Of a DNA stretch of 64,000 nucleotides, positions 11,516 through 23,560 are shown one piece after another (position 1 is the stretch's first letter; each line of letters opens with the position of its first letter). The stretch is from Congeria kusceri. Lineage: Eukaryota > Mollusca > Bivalvia > Myida > Dreissenidae. The position numbers and the translations under genes were made by a program. The DNA lies in the NCBI GenBank assembly GCA_027627225.1, contig CM051026.1, forward strand, positions 1,499,501-1,563,500, in the 5' to 3' direction. Under the pieces are notes generated by a model that had not been told where the DNA came from, made no database searches, and saw only the letters and a program-made list of their open reading frames with translations.

Positions 11516-12102
11516 GTAAAACAGTTGAAAAAATTGTCATCAATTATGTGTTAATGGATGAGTACGGATGGCATCATATTTCTGTGGAGTCTATTTTTGG
11601 TGTAGAGAATCATTTCAGTATGATACGTGACTCAGAAATATTCTTCCATACGTAAATTGCCTAGGAATTGCAATCACAAAAAACATGATTACCTACAATG
11701 GGAGTTATCCTGGAAACTTATGCGCTTCCAGACCAGGAAACTTATTTTATTTTCACTTAATTCAATAGGACGAAGAAACGGTTGTTTGAATAAAAGGAAT
11801 ACTCATATTCCTAAACCATTCATTATTCCTATATACTGATTACTAAGTTAAATTTAATAGATAAATGTATTGTTATAGTATTGAATGTTTTCTAGGTTAA
11901 TCATAGTGCGAGGAGATGTCATCATACATATTTACAGTTTGCGCTTAAATTGATCATAAGCTCATTCTAGTATATATATGTGACTTGATTGCCTAGGAAT
12001 TACATAATGTAATTACCTACTATGGAGATAATTCTGGATATCTACATTTTCTCAGACCAGAATACTATTGTTGCTGTAGATTACATCTAATACAATAACA
12101 AA

Positions 12103-12381
12103 GTGAATCTATGGACGGAAGACAGATTTGGTGGCCCACAAGAAGAAGGTCCACAATTACTGGCCACGCCAATAGAACAGGAGGCCGAAAACAGATCCTT
12201 CATCGATCCTAAAGGGACACCTCCTTATGTGGTGGACCACAAAAGTAGGCTGCGCCAAAAACGTGCCAGGAAGGCAGATGACAACGGCGTGTCCTTGACG
12301 ACGGAGCGAGCGGATTGCCGTGATGAAACGTTCGAACTTACAATCGACAATCGTGTTGGTGTCAAACATTTCAAACGTTAA
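12103..12381 (+). CDS. Unidentified ORF inside the LTR element
   Basis: 92-codon frame ending about 75 bp before the polypurine tract. It is distinctly richer in GC than the surrounding DNA and strongly charged (segments such as RLRQKRARKADDNG). Position just before the 3' LTR suggests the tail of a former coding region or a captured fragment. I see no zinc knuckle, protease, RT or integrase motif. The listed start is a non-ATG codon, so it may be the end of a longer decayed frame. A diverged direct repeat of about 80 bp ('attgcctaggaatt...attacctac...atgg') occurs upstream at about 11655-11735 and 11990-12062. Confidence 0.4.
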   Translation: MNLWTEDRFGGPQEEGPQLLATPIEQEAENRSFIDPKGTPPYVVDHKSRLRQKRARKADDNGVSLTTERADCRDETFELTIDNRVGVKHFKR

Positions 12382-12457
12382 TTTTGGTCTCCTGTTTATC
12401 ATTCCTGCTGTTTTGTGGGTTCAACTAAATTAACTAAGCATTTATAATTTAGGTTTT

Positions 12458-12470
12458 AAGGAGAGGGGAA
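12458..12470 (+). promoter_or_regulatory. Polypurine tract
   Basis: aaggagaggggaa lies immediately before the TG of the 3' LTR, the expected plus-strand primer position. Confidence 0.93.
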
Positions 12471-13067
12471 TGTAGCAGGAATGATTATTTACTTAAACTT
12501 TTTACACTTTTAATCTTGTAACCAGTCTATTTTAGTCTACTTTATTTGCTGACCATTTATTCCTCATGGACTTCATGGTGTTATATAACTAGTCTATTTC
12601 TGGCTACTTTATTTGCTGACCATTTATTCCTCATGGACTTCATTGTGTTTAGTTATATAAATGGGAGGCCAATACATCTATTTCTGTTTTATGTTAAACC
12701 TAATGTATAAACCTTGTTATAATTATAACGTAGTGTTTCGAGTTAAAGCAGGGCCTCTATTTGTGATTGCCTGTTAGGGTATATAAGCCTGTGACTTTGC
12801 TGAAACTGGGCTTTTTCTCACGAACACGAAAGGTAATTCCTTCCTACGTTGACGAGTAAAAGTCATTCCCCTCCCATTACATTTAAGACATTTGATTCTA
12901 TTAGTTTATATTTAGGAGTCTTGCTTTGGTGATAATTGTACTGCCGTTTAAATACACATTAAAAAGAATGTTAAACAAATAAACTTCATGTCATGGTATT
13001 TGTTTCTGTTTTCATTATAATCCGGGGTTAACTGGTATCTAAACAACAACGTAGTAAGCCGGTTACA
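12471..13067 (+). repeat. 3' LTR
   Basis: 597 bp, near-identical to the 5' LTR. TATA box at 12780-12786 and AATAAA at 12978-12983. Differs from the 5' copy by a 5-bp deletion in the duplicated U3 motif, a 1-bp insertion, and seven substitutions. Confidence 0.95.
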
Positions 13068-13167
13068 ATACCTCTGGCTTTGTGCATTTTGCGTTCACCG
13101 ATCGAGTAATGCAAACAAGCATCACAGCCAGGCCCTCTCCTTGCATAGCGAATGAGCAACCCTTTAC

Positions 13168-13204
13168 CTGCCATGGTGAAATACAGCACTGGAGCAATCA
13201 ACTT
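13168..13204 (-). CDS. Candidate 37-bp exon, minus strand
   Basis: Minus strand: acceptor 'atatcttcgtttcag', then 12 codons KLIAPVLYFTMA plus G, then donor G|gtaaag. Phase-compatible with the candidate exon at 8214-8287. If real, the LTR element sits about 100 bp inside the downstream intron. The reading also stays open through the donor (GKGLLIRYARRGPGCD...) up to the LTR insertion point. Very short, so confidence is low. Confidence 0.3.
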
Positions 13205-13390
13205 CTGAAACGAAGATATAGCATAAATACACATTAAATTACATACAATAAGTCTCATTAAATACACGAATTTTGGATGTTTTGATATGGAGATCAATTC
13301 CATGTCAGTACTTGCAAATGAGTATTCACCAAATGGTATATAAAAAATGTTCAGTGAATGGCATTAAAGGCACTTCCAACAATCTTGCTG

Positions 13391-13460
13391 TTGGGCTAGC
13401 GCTTTCGCTCTTGAAAGTGTCTGCCTCTCACGCTGTAGACCTGGGTTCAATTCCCCAAAG
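13391..13460 (+). other. tRNA-like sequence, SINE head or relic
   Basis: 'ttgggctagcgctttcg...gtctgcctctcacgctgtagacctgggttcaattcccc' resembles a tRNA-Glu(CTC)-type head: 'gcctctcacgc' anticodon-arm region and a B box 'ggttcaattcc'. No matching acceptor stem, so it is probably a SINE head or pseudo-tRNA. Confidence 0.5.
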
Positions 13461-13519
13461 ATGTTCAGGGTTTTATATCTGTGGACGTCCGTTTTTTGTG
13501 ATAGTTGGCCATTTGTTTT

Positions 13520-16500
13520 AAATAATTTATAGAAAAACATAGACAAAATTAACATCACGTACTTTTATTTCAATTTTTAATTATTAGTTTGATACAAAAA
13601 CTGACCGCATTCAAAATACAAAGCAATCAACTGTCATATATGACTGTATTGTGACAGCCATCTTGCAATCACCTGCCTATTTTTGTGACAGAAGGTCAAT
13701 ATTTTGCAGAACTATTTTAAATGTTTTCACTAAAACACTAGAAACTGTAAATGCCTAACCAACAAATAGGGCATGAAATATGTCTGAAAATTGTCAAACT
13801 GCTTTGATATTGTTTTATCTGACCATAAGTGTCATCAAGACCGAAAATGTGAAAATATGCCTAATCAAATAATAGTGCAAAAGTGGGTCAGCTGATGATC
13901 ACTGACATGCTAAAGCAAGAATCCACGACACAATGCCCACTGAATTTCAAAATTGGAGGAACATATACCCTATGCCTTTGAAAATGTGGATACACAAACA
14001 AAACTTTGGATACAACTAAATAACTTCTTGGTTTTCGCATATACCAATGTCACATTTACCTATACATGTATACACAATATTATTATCGCTACTCCCAAAA
14101 GTAAATTTAATTCACTCATCTGTTACATTTATAAATAAAATATTTCAACTTAAAAAATTACAGAGGTAATTATCAAACTGCGGTTTGACAACGTATACAC
14201 CAGTAATAAAATTATAATCCAAAACCATTATCTGAATTTTACAGTTCAGAAGACATACACACAAATTATATTTCCAGTTCATGTAAAACCCGTGTTTTTG
14301 CCAGAAAAATGCTCAGAAATTGTGCTGAAATTAACAACATCACGTCATTTGCATGAAAAAGGCTGCGTGTATGGTCCGCGATATAAAAAGTTGGTAACGC
14401 AATGAACTGTGAAATCTTTTCTTTTGTATAAAAGTTTCATAGCGCAAAACAACAAAATTAGGTATCTGTATTGCGAACGATGCGCGGTTGTACTGATATC
14501 ATGGTTATTCGGTCTTATGTTGACAGCGTTAACATTTCCTCTAAAAAGGCATAGCAGTTACACCATATCAATAACATTATTGTCATTCCCATAGGTTAAT
14601 AAGTATTTTTCTACGACACACAGTTACTTATAACACCATCCACATGGACAGCATGTAGCATGCTTTTCTCGAACTGTAGCAGTGATTCAGCAACAGCAGT
14701 GAAAGGACGTTGTTATGGGTGGCATGCGCGATACAAGCTGCTGACGTTAAACTGTTACACTTTGATGATGAGCGGGTCATGTTATTGATTGTCACAAAAA
14801 ACAAGTGTCAATGAAGAGGAGTGATGAAGGTGCGAATATCCGGCCCAAACTGGATTTATTTCTGAAAGTTGGTGTAATGAGAAAATAAACATATATGCTA
14901 AAACATTCAGGATCCATCGCCGATTTGTATAATATCCGTCTATGAAGACGACAGAAAGTGCCCGCCCTGAAAATTGGTTCTAGGTTTGGACCATACATTT
15001 TTTATGAGTGCATGTACCCCAACAGTCTTAAAATTGTGCGTGCATCACAATTTCTTTACGTGTTTCACGCAGTGTTTTCCGTTTCTGACTCATTTTTCAG
15101 TTATAAATAGACTATGATAACTGCCTCGTTTTATGAAACCATGGTGATTTTATTTTGGGCATTGCACTGTAAACAATAATTTGAATAAACATGCCAAAAA
15201 TATGATTGTAACGAAAACATGTCGGTCACGATACACGACGACAAATGGAGTGGAAATAAACAAGTCAGTTAAGAGATGTCTGGTGGTAAGGTATTGCAGG
15301 AAACAACTTTCATCTCAAAATGCTGCAAAGTGTGATTATAGCCCAAATGAGTTGGGATACATATTAATAACACAAGTGGAACATCAACATGTGACAGAAA
15401 ATGGCACACAATCATTTAGAGTTTTCGACATTAACATATAATTAATATTGGTGGAAGGTAATGTTTTTTGTTCATGTTTAAAGTTTTCTTTAAAATAAAC
15501 TAGTATTAATGACCTGTGTTACCTATGTGTCAGTTGTTTCGCCGAGTTATTTATTTCTGCAACCTTTCCTATCAAAATATCCGCCATTGTGGTGTACTTG
15601 TTTTGGACAACAACAACAAAAACACCGAAGAGCGGAAAGGGCATCCTATCTACCAAATGGGAATCACAATGATATACCAACTATATAATCATCTTTTTTA
15701 CTTAAAAATACTCGATTAAAATTTATACAGATATCCATATAGATGTTTTAATATATATATCTTCAAATTATTAATATTTACTTTTGCACCAGTGTTTCCA
15801 AACATAATTTTAAGATTCTTTCTGTACAAAGGAGCTCTTTTCGCTATTCAATAAACGGTAACCGATTAACGTAGGATATTCAACACTATTTTTATTGATG
15901 TTTCGCCCCTAGGAAGTTTCGTTCATCTCACTTTTCGCCCCTTGCACGTTTTCACAAAAACAATTCGCCCCACTTTTGCTATTATAGAATTGTGGTGTCT
16001 GCTCGAATTGAACTTGTTTTTTAACAGAAATATTAATGTTATTTCAATATGTTTTATTAACTTACTACAAATTATATTAAAATTTAAGAAGAAACAATAT
16101 GATTAGGCTGTATATCGTTTTTTGATATTATACCTTTTTAATATGCAATACCTTATTACACAATTATTATGTTCTAGTATGTGAATGTAATGTTTATATA
16201 AGAGTATTTGTATATGTTAAATAAAAGCTTAATGAAGAACATATAAAATACAAACACTTAACTGTATCCACTTATATCTTCAATTTCTTACCCGAATGTT
16301 TAATAATTATATACACTTTAATTTTTTTTATTCAGACGTACAACAGCTAACCTATATTTAATATCAGATCAGGAAAACGTTTTGGGGCTGCCACTGAATA
16401 AACATTTCCCATAAATATTTATAAATGTAGCTGCCTCACACAAATATACAAACATTAAGTAAAATCCATTTGGTGTGGTTTGTATAACGCAAAATCAATA

Positions 16501-17195
16501 AACATCACTTGTCTATAGTAAATGAGTATTTTAAATGGACCATCCTGATTCGTGTTTGTACAAACAAATTCATTTAATTTTAAATTGCCTTAATTTAGAC
16601 ATAATATCTATTTTCAACCACATTTTAAAAATTCTTGGGATTCTTTTAATGCGCTTTTGAAGGAAACATGATACTGTACCTCGTTACTGCATGTATGGGT
16701 CAAATGCATGGATTGAAAGTTCTTTTTAAACAGAATCTGCATGATTTCAAGTTTTACAGTTGTTTATTCAATATAAAACGGTCCCAATAAAGATGCACGT
16801 GCTACGATTTCTACTACCAATGTACTTCGACTGCTCCGAGTGCAGCATATATTCCACGTATAAGTGCTCGTTTGCGCAAAATTGTGATGACAAATCCGAA
16901 TTTCATATGCGTCCGTTCAATATATATCACATTGAAATGTATATGGTAAAGAAAACACAGGCTGTTTGTAATTCTGATGTGCCCCATCAAGGTTCAAACA
17001 CTTTTACAAACACACAGTTTGTTTATCTGTTCGTCTGTTTACAACGTTACACAAACAGTTATGAATGGATTCATATATTTGCATGACATTTTCGGTTGGA
17101 AATTGGCCAATGAACAATGAGCAAATATTTTGGTGGTAATCCCGATGTCGATGTTATACACGGCTTTTCCTGCATTTTTCTGCAAAAAGTGGTGA
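13520..17195. other. Long gene-poor stretch
   Basis: AT-rich DNA without tandem repeats or clear elements. Open frames of 60-108 codons occur (13953-14138, 15181-15441, 16760-17086 on plus; 14792-14998 on minus) but none shows convincing protein composition or splice context. The 15181-15441 frame (86 codons, TTG start) is the least unlikely. Confidence 0.4.
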
Positions 17196-17204
17196 TTCAA
17201 GATA

Positions 17205-17505
17205 CAATCTCATTAAAATCAAATCCTAACGTTGTTAGGATCTGAAGGCATCGTATAACAGGTCACGTTCAAATGACCTTCCAAACTATACAATTCTCAG
17301 CCCGAAGTTCACGTTACTTTCGTGCATAGTTTTTGTATTATATATATATATATATATATGTTAAACCTCAACATTTTGAAGGCAACAATATGATTGGCTC
17401 ATGACAAGGTCATCTGAACGTGACCCCTAATGCGCAGTCATCAGATCCAGTCAGCGGATAATATACCGTAGTAGCGTCAGACTGGAGATGAACTTAATGA
17501 GATTG
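17205..17505. mobile_element. MITE with 9-bp target duplication
   Basis: A 301-bp element starts CAATCTCATTAA and ends TTAATGAGATTG. Nested further in is a second inverted pair (ggtcacgttcaaatgacctt / aaggtcatctgaacgtgacc). The flanks carry a perfect 9-bp direct repeat, ttcaagata, at 17196-17204 and 17506-17514. A (TA)n tract sits in the loop. A 9-bp duplication is typical of Mutator-like (MULE) elements, so a MULE-derived MITE is the best guess. Confidence 0.9.
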
Positions 17506-17662
17506 TTCAAGATACGCAGTTTGATAATTTATGTCATTATTTCAAGGTTAGATAAATTCCTAAATGGAATAAAGATGCAGGGTTCAACGATAGTATCTAT
17601 TTAGATATCTTACAGCGTGTAACAACATTTAAAACATCCGTTACCTAATAGCAAATTAGTGT

Positions 17663-18114
17663 TTAATCTAGAAGGGCAGAGGGGCATGGCGCTTGACTTG
17701 GAATAAAGGGCTTTTTGTGCGTGGTGACACTGCTTAAAGGGCACACTAGGTTATAATATTTTTTTTTCCTAAAGTAATATTTCAAACCACTATAAATATT
17801 AAATTAAGCAATATAGCAAAGATTGGTATCAAACCACTGAACATTTTAAGTGATCTCTGCTCGGGGTTTTTGATCGTTTAGGAAAAATAAAATTTCGAGG
17901 TCGGTTTGAAACATCCGTTTTAAAGGAATGTGAATTTAATCAGTTGCCCGCCGATTTTCGAAAGCCTCCTGACACGCTGTGTACTGGTTTATTGATCAGA
18001 ATTGCGGCCCCTATGTCTGTTGCAGCCGCGGTCCCAATTGTATTGCAGCCTCGGGCCTATTTTATTAACAGTCGCAGACCAGTGATTAATCTAGAAGGGC
18101 AGAGGGCATGGCGC
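17663..18114. repeat. About 30-bp direct repeats flanking a 0.4-kb segment
   Basis: 'ttaatctagaagggcagaggggcatggcgc' at 17663-17692 recurs at 18086-18114 with one G missing. The intervening about 393 bp is single-copy here and more GC-rich toward the right. The pair could mark a tandem duplication with loss, or an insertion footprint. Confidence 0.7.
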
Positions 18115-20331
18115 CTGCATCTGCGCGCCTGAATAATTAACATTTAATGTGTAGTTGGTCGTGTTTAACAATTGCACACCTTCGCTGCTTTGATTAAATA
18201 ATTCCTCTTCTAAAACATCAACAGCAAAAGCACCAACACATGAATTGTAACACGGCGTAACACAAACCATCTTGTCATACCGTACATGTACTTCGAGGCG
18301 AAATCGAATCTTAGTAACTGTGCGGAATGTCTTTTATACCTTTCTAATTTGTCACAGCATTTTGCAAAGAATAACAGCGAATCTACACTGGATAATCATT
18401 CCGTTCATTAGTTGTGTAATTAAATGTAGACGAGTACGTACTGTTACATACAATTACACAAACACACTGACAGAATCTGAATGAGGTAAACAAATATATT
18501 AAAAATTATAATATATTGAATCAATGTATTGACAAAATATACTGTACATGTCTGAATATTCAAAATGTATCGCGTGTTATTTTGATTCTGCAATGATTAT
18601 ATAAGATATCGGCTTTAAGCTTCACAAGTGAAAAAAATACACCAACCATATCGAAGGATATGTAAGTCAAAAAAGCTGTACCGGGGGCGGAATCGCAAGA
18701 ATAGCACTTATTAATAGTAACAGGGAATATCAATCACAACTGTTCAACCACAACAATGAATGGTAAAATGGAAGATGAGTCAATAAATACATGTAAGGTC
18801 AATCATAACAGGGGAGATCAGTCATAAAAAGGAAGTCAGTCATGACAGGCGAAATAAATCATAACAGGTTACACCAATAATTACAGAGGAGATCAAAAAT
18901 ACCGGTCGAGAACAGGACATACGTCAAAACAGAGATCAGTCGTTGCGGGGGAGTTTATCCTTGGCAGCAGAGCACAATGAATAAGAGGAACAATAAATGC
19001 TTTAGAAAACAATCGAGATATTGACACGACTGATATTTGTGCTGAATGGTGTTGTGTAACCTAATTTAAACTTACAAGGTTAGCTCCCTTGTTAAAATTT
19101 GCGCTATTTTCAACGCGTTGTTCAAATTTTCCTTACCAAGAATGTTGATTGATTTTAACAATACAAACTGCTGGACATCTTGAGATCCGCACAGAGTTAG
19201 CTAGAGATTTGGATGATATAGCGAACTGATCACACAGAATCGATTGCGACGAAAACTTTCACAGAATTTGTGCATTATTATGTTCACTGCACTTGAGGTA
19301 ATCGAGTTTTGGCGGGCTATTCGGTACTGAATGATACGGTTTAATAGTAAGCATGAATTTGATCTTGCATGTGTAAGGCAATGCTCTTTAAAGCGATACT
19401 TGTAAATTAAAATCTAATAAAAAATAATGTTTTTAAAGATTCCTTTTTTTTGACTATGTCTGTTTCATTTTTACACGTTTTTTGTGTGTGTTTTAGCTGT
19501 ACCATAAAAATGGAATTGATACAGAAAAAAGTGTTAGCTTTGTATTGCATCCTGATGTGTTTCGGGCAACCTGACCCCAAAGTTTCTAGTGGCGATTGCT
19601 TGCAGTAAAATCCGTTTTTGTCAGATTTTAGATAATTTTCATTTTATGCTTTTACCAAACTGTGTCTTAAAAAAAGTAAATCCTGACCCTACCTAACTTT
19701 TTTGAGACCGTTACCGGAAAAACACAATTGATTTTTTTGGCCTTATTTAGCAATCAGACTTTGGCCTTTATAATAAGTATCACTAAACTTGTTGAAACAC
19801 TTATCAATAAGACTATCTAGATAGTGTAATCAGGTATCACGTCGGGTAACTCCACTATCTGGATTGCAAATAATTACTGTATACCCTTGATAATATGTTA
19901 TAAACCTTCAATACGGCTTTAAAATAACATTAGTTGAAGACACCAATGTATAAAATAATATTTTCAATTTTGGGTGCATTATATACAAGTATTTTATTAT
20001 GTACTTTAATATCTTTGTAGAAAGAAATTATATTTCTAGTTACTTTAATTATACTTATTTTATAGTTAAGACAGTAACTGTTTCAAACGCCTGTATATGC
20101 AATTTGATACAATGAATTCTGACTGGTTTCTGTTCAAGCAAAAGAAACATTTTTGGTACCTGGGTAATTTAGCGCCAGGTACCCAGGTAGTCTATTACTG
20201 CGTGTCTCACACATAATCAGAAAGTGCTCAGTGTGTTGAAATTGTATGAAATCTACATTTATTGCAGTTCAATGAACTATGAAGTTGGTTATTTTGTATT
20301 TGATGTATACAATGTTTCTCTGTTATTGCAG

Positions 20332-20417
20332 AGTACTGAAGGCTACACCTCAGGTGTCACCTGTACATGTGACTTGAACTTGGAAGGACTGCCCAGTGCA
20401 GCCAAACAGCACCCAAG
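20332..20417 (+). CDS. Candidate exon, copy A
   Basis: 'ctctgttattgcag' precedes 86 bp ending AAG|gttagt. It reads STEGYTSGVTCTCDLNLEG.... The paralogous block at 49527-49638 keeps both splice-site positions but is 26 bp longer, so copy A has probably lost 26 bp and shifted frame. The open frame continues on both sides (20224-20670, 148 codons, the longest in the window), but the flanking part is not conserved as protein between copies. Function unknown; may be a non-coding paralogous segment. Confidence 0.3.
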
Positions 20418-21199
20418 GTTAGTAGAATATAAGAACTTTTATATGCGATATCTAATAGTATATTCACACACTTTTCCAGGGATGGGGAACTCTTGTATTG
20501 CCTTACTTGTCTGTTTTTGGCAAATGATTTGTGCTGATTTTCTGTCCTGTACAGTATTTATTAGTAATTGTGGCAAGTTTTCACTTGCCCATATATGCTC
20601 TGGGACAAGCTGGGCAATACAGACAATTGATTGCGCAATCCCTGTTTCTATAGCTGTGAACGAACTATAAACCCTGAGTGGGATGATACTATTTCAATCA
20701 GCGTATAGGAAGATAAAAATTAGGTTATCATTCCCTCTATGAGGGCATCACATGAACAATCTCACGTATAAAAATCACCTGACAGTGAGAGTTTAAGGTT
20801 CAATGTAAGGATCACAGGACGTCTAGGATCATCGTCCACATTGATTGTGAAAATGTCGGAGGTCAGATTAATGACGCAAACTATTTATCTTAAAAGTTAG
20901 ATAGTGATGATTCGGGTGTAAACTAGTAATCTGTGCACTAAATAAAGCAGATTCTGGATATATCAGCATGAAATGACCGATGTATGTCACAGTTATGATA
21001 ACAATAAAGGGCCATTAAACTTTTTATTCCTAAGGCTATGTATCATTTCATTCATACATTTAGAATGAAAGATTAATTTGTGTTATGTTGGACTAGGGAC
21101 GTGTTCACAGATTGGCAAATTGACAAATTTATAAAATTTTGTCATAAAGCCCAAACAGAAAAAATACATTATATATATAATCAAGCAAAATAGCACTAT

Positions 21200-23225
21200 A
21201 GAGTTTTTTTTAGCTCGACTTTACGAAGAAAGGGCAAGCCAAGTTTTTCTGTAGGCTAATTTCTCAAAGTTTTGTTTCCGCTCTCTAACTCGAGAACGGA
21301 TTAAGCTATTGTAATGAAACTTCAAACATAGATACCTTATGGGATTGCGAATGGGGTCGGTTGGATCAAGGTCACTGTTACTAAAAATGGAAAAATTGTT
21401 TTCCGCTCAATAATTTGAACACGCACTGAGATATTTGTATTAAACTTTATAAATATATACCCTATGTTGAGACTTCGCTTGGGATTGCATATGGGATGGG
21501 TGGGGTCATGGTAGCAACCACAGAAGACCTGATAAGACCATTAGAATTTACCAATATCGTAACAATTTTCAAAGGGTCATTGTATTCTTTAAATTATTTC
21601 AATACGTTGTATTCATGCAATATTAACAAAAGTTATATATAATTAAAGCTAATAAAATAACCTTTCCAATGATATAAGTGACTTTGCACATTGTTTATTG
21701 TGTGTTTATTAAAATTATTGATAACTTATGTGCTTATTGGCAAATCTGCTCTCCCGATATAGAGCGATGTGCCCGGATGCATTTTTGTAAACGTGTAATT
21801 TTAAACTGATATGCGACCGTAGTTTCGTAACATATGAAAATGATTTTTAATTGACAAATCAAATAAAAGATTGATGTTTACAATGATGTAAGCCGCTTAG
21901 TTCTACTACAAAACATAATTGAGAAACAAAGCACCAAAGTTACACAATAATGTACCGAAAACTGTTGTAAATGTGTAAAAGCGGCATATACTGTTAAAAA
22001 ATTCAATTTCTGCTCGTTAAAATGGTATAAAAAGTGTTAAAATCGAGTAGAAATTGACGATCGCATTGTGATTCGAAGTCGCGGGGTCACGCGCTTGAGA
22101 AACAAAACTCCACTCGACGCCATTTTGGAAAATTCCCATTGTTAACTAGCTGTAACAGAATCGATAAATATATCGATATAACTTCTCGAAAAAGGTAATT
22201 ATTGATTGAAAACATATACAGTAATGTTTTTTTTGTAAATATATCGATATAACTTCTCGAAAAAGGTAATTATTGATTGAAAACATATACAGTAATGTTT
22301 TTTTTGTTTGATTTAATTCAAAATTGCAAGGTTTTGATGGGTTTTGTGTGATAACAACGGAATGCATTTTTACTTTCACTCATGGTCACTGTAACTAAAA
22401 ATTGAAACGCTTTTAGCTCAATAACTTGAGAATACATCGAGATATTTGTATTAAAGTTTATACATGCATGCTTTATAGCGAGACCACCATGGCATATTGC
22501 ATATGGGGTGGGTGGGGTCAAGGTCACTGTTACTAAAATAGACAAACGGTTTCCGCTCAATAACTTGACAACGCATTGAGATATTTTAATGATACATACA
22601 TACCTTATATCGAGACCTCACTTGCGATTGCGTATAGGGTCAAGGTCGCTGTTACTAAAATAGAAAAAGGTTTTCGCTCGATAACTTGAGAACGCATTGA
22701 GATATTGAGATATTTTAATGAAACTTTATAAATATATACCCTATGTTGAGACTTCGTTTGGGATTGCATATGGGATGGGTGGGGTCAAAGTCACTGTAAC
22801 TAACAATTGAAATGCTTTTAGCTGAATAACTTGAGAATGCATTGAGATATTTGTATTAAACTTTATACATAGATGCCTTATATCGAGACCTCGCTTGGGA
22901 TTGCATATGGGGTGGGTGGGGTCAGGTCAGTGTTATTAAAAATAGAAAAATGGTTTCCGCTCAATAACTTGAGAACACATTGAGATATTTTAATGAAACT
23001 TAATACATAGATACCTTATATCAAGCCCTCGCTTGGGATTGCATATGGGGTGGGTGGGTCAAGGTTAAGTTTACCATTACTAAACATTTTACTAATTTGC
23101 TGACTTTTATGCATTTCGTTTAAAAATTTGGTTTTTGTAGAATTCTTTGTTTCTTGTTTTAGAAAAAAAATGCCAGTAACTCTGACAAGCACAAGAAAAG
23201 TCGAGCGCGCTGTCCTCTCTTGTTA
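21200..23225 (+). repeat. Modular 'gctcgac' repeat with an internal insertion
   Basis: Head at 21208-21290 ('tttagctcgactttacgaagaaagggcaagcc'), then about seven tandem units of roughly 145-165 bp. Units share 'cgctcaataacttgagaacgcattgagatatttgtattaaactttatacatagatacc' and 'gggattgcatatggggtgggtggggtcaaggtcactgttact'. It ends 'gtcgagcgcgctgtcctctcttg' at about 23200. Units are broken at about 21545-22375 by foreign AT-rich sequence containing a 71-bp tandem duplication. Confidence 0.85.
22166..22308. repeat. 71-bp perfect tandem duplication
   Basis: Two copies of 'aaatatatcgatataacttctcgaaaaaggtaattattgattgaaaacatatacagtaatgttttttttgt', effectively identical, inside the insertion that interrupts the modular repeat. 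Confidence 0.95.
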
Positions 23226-23279
23226 TGAAAAATCATCAATTGAAATGTATCAAATTCTAAAGTGTTCCGTAACGCTTTT

Positions 23280-23560
23280 CAGCACTAAATTGGAAACACT
23301 TGTATCACTTGCATAGCGTTAAAAATTCACTACCATGACTTTTAGTCAGAATAGCTGAGTGCTTAGACCGATTTTTGATCGCAGCGGTTGTACGTTTGAG
23401 TCGAAGGCAAATCTTTTCATTATTCTTTTTGCTTTATATTATATTTGTTTTTGGTTAGTCCATCTGCTTCATGTTTTGCAGTTTTTATATGAAATGTCAT
23501 TTTTCAAAAATGAGAAAATATGTGAAGAAGTCCTTTTAAAATGCATAGCACATCCTGACC
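23280..23560 (+). repeat. tRNA-like bearing repeat, decayed
   Basis: Related to 800-1100. A tRNA-like core at about 23345-23412 ('agctgagtgcttagaccgatttttgatcgcagcggttgtacgtttgagtcg', Leu/Ser-like A box, degenerate B box) is followed by T-rich DNA and an end 'atgtgaagaagtcctttt'. Compare the intact TTAA-flanked element at 60995-61450 with the end 'ctgtgaacaagtccctttaa'. Confidence 0.55.

Larger units (their letters stand above)
10894..13067 (+). mobile_element. LTR retrotransposon, short non-autonomous form
   Basis: A complete 2174-bp insertion. A 5' LTR of 601 bp and 3' LTR of 597 bp both start TGTAGCAGG and end GGTTACA. They differ by seven substitutions and two indels that I could count (about 1.2% substitutions), so insertion is fairly recent. 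The flanks share a 4-bp direct repeat, ATAC (10890-10893 and 13068-13071). The interior is only 976 bp, holds a primer-binding site and polypurine tract, and has no gag, protease, reverse transcriptase or integrase that I can see. It therefore resembles a deletion derivative that would be moved by a relative's enzymes. A 4-bp duplication and tRNA primer fit the Gypsy/retrovirus branch, but without pol the superfamily is not proven. Confidence 0.95.

Noticed and set aside
16820..16993. 57-codon minus-strand frame from an ATG (MGHIRITN...) opposite a 108-codon plus-strand frame
   Set aside because: Both strands open over the same short region, no splice or homology support; length is within chance for this base composition.
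20224..20670. Longest open frame in the window (148 codons) as a complete gene
   Set aside because: Its paralogue at about 49450-49740 is frameshifted and interrupted outside the 86/112-bp core, so the full frame is not conserved as protein.
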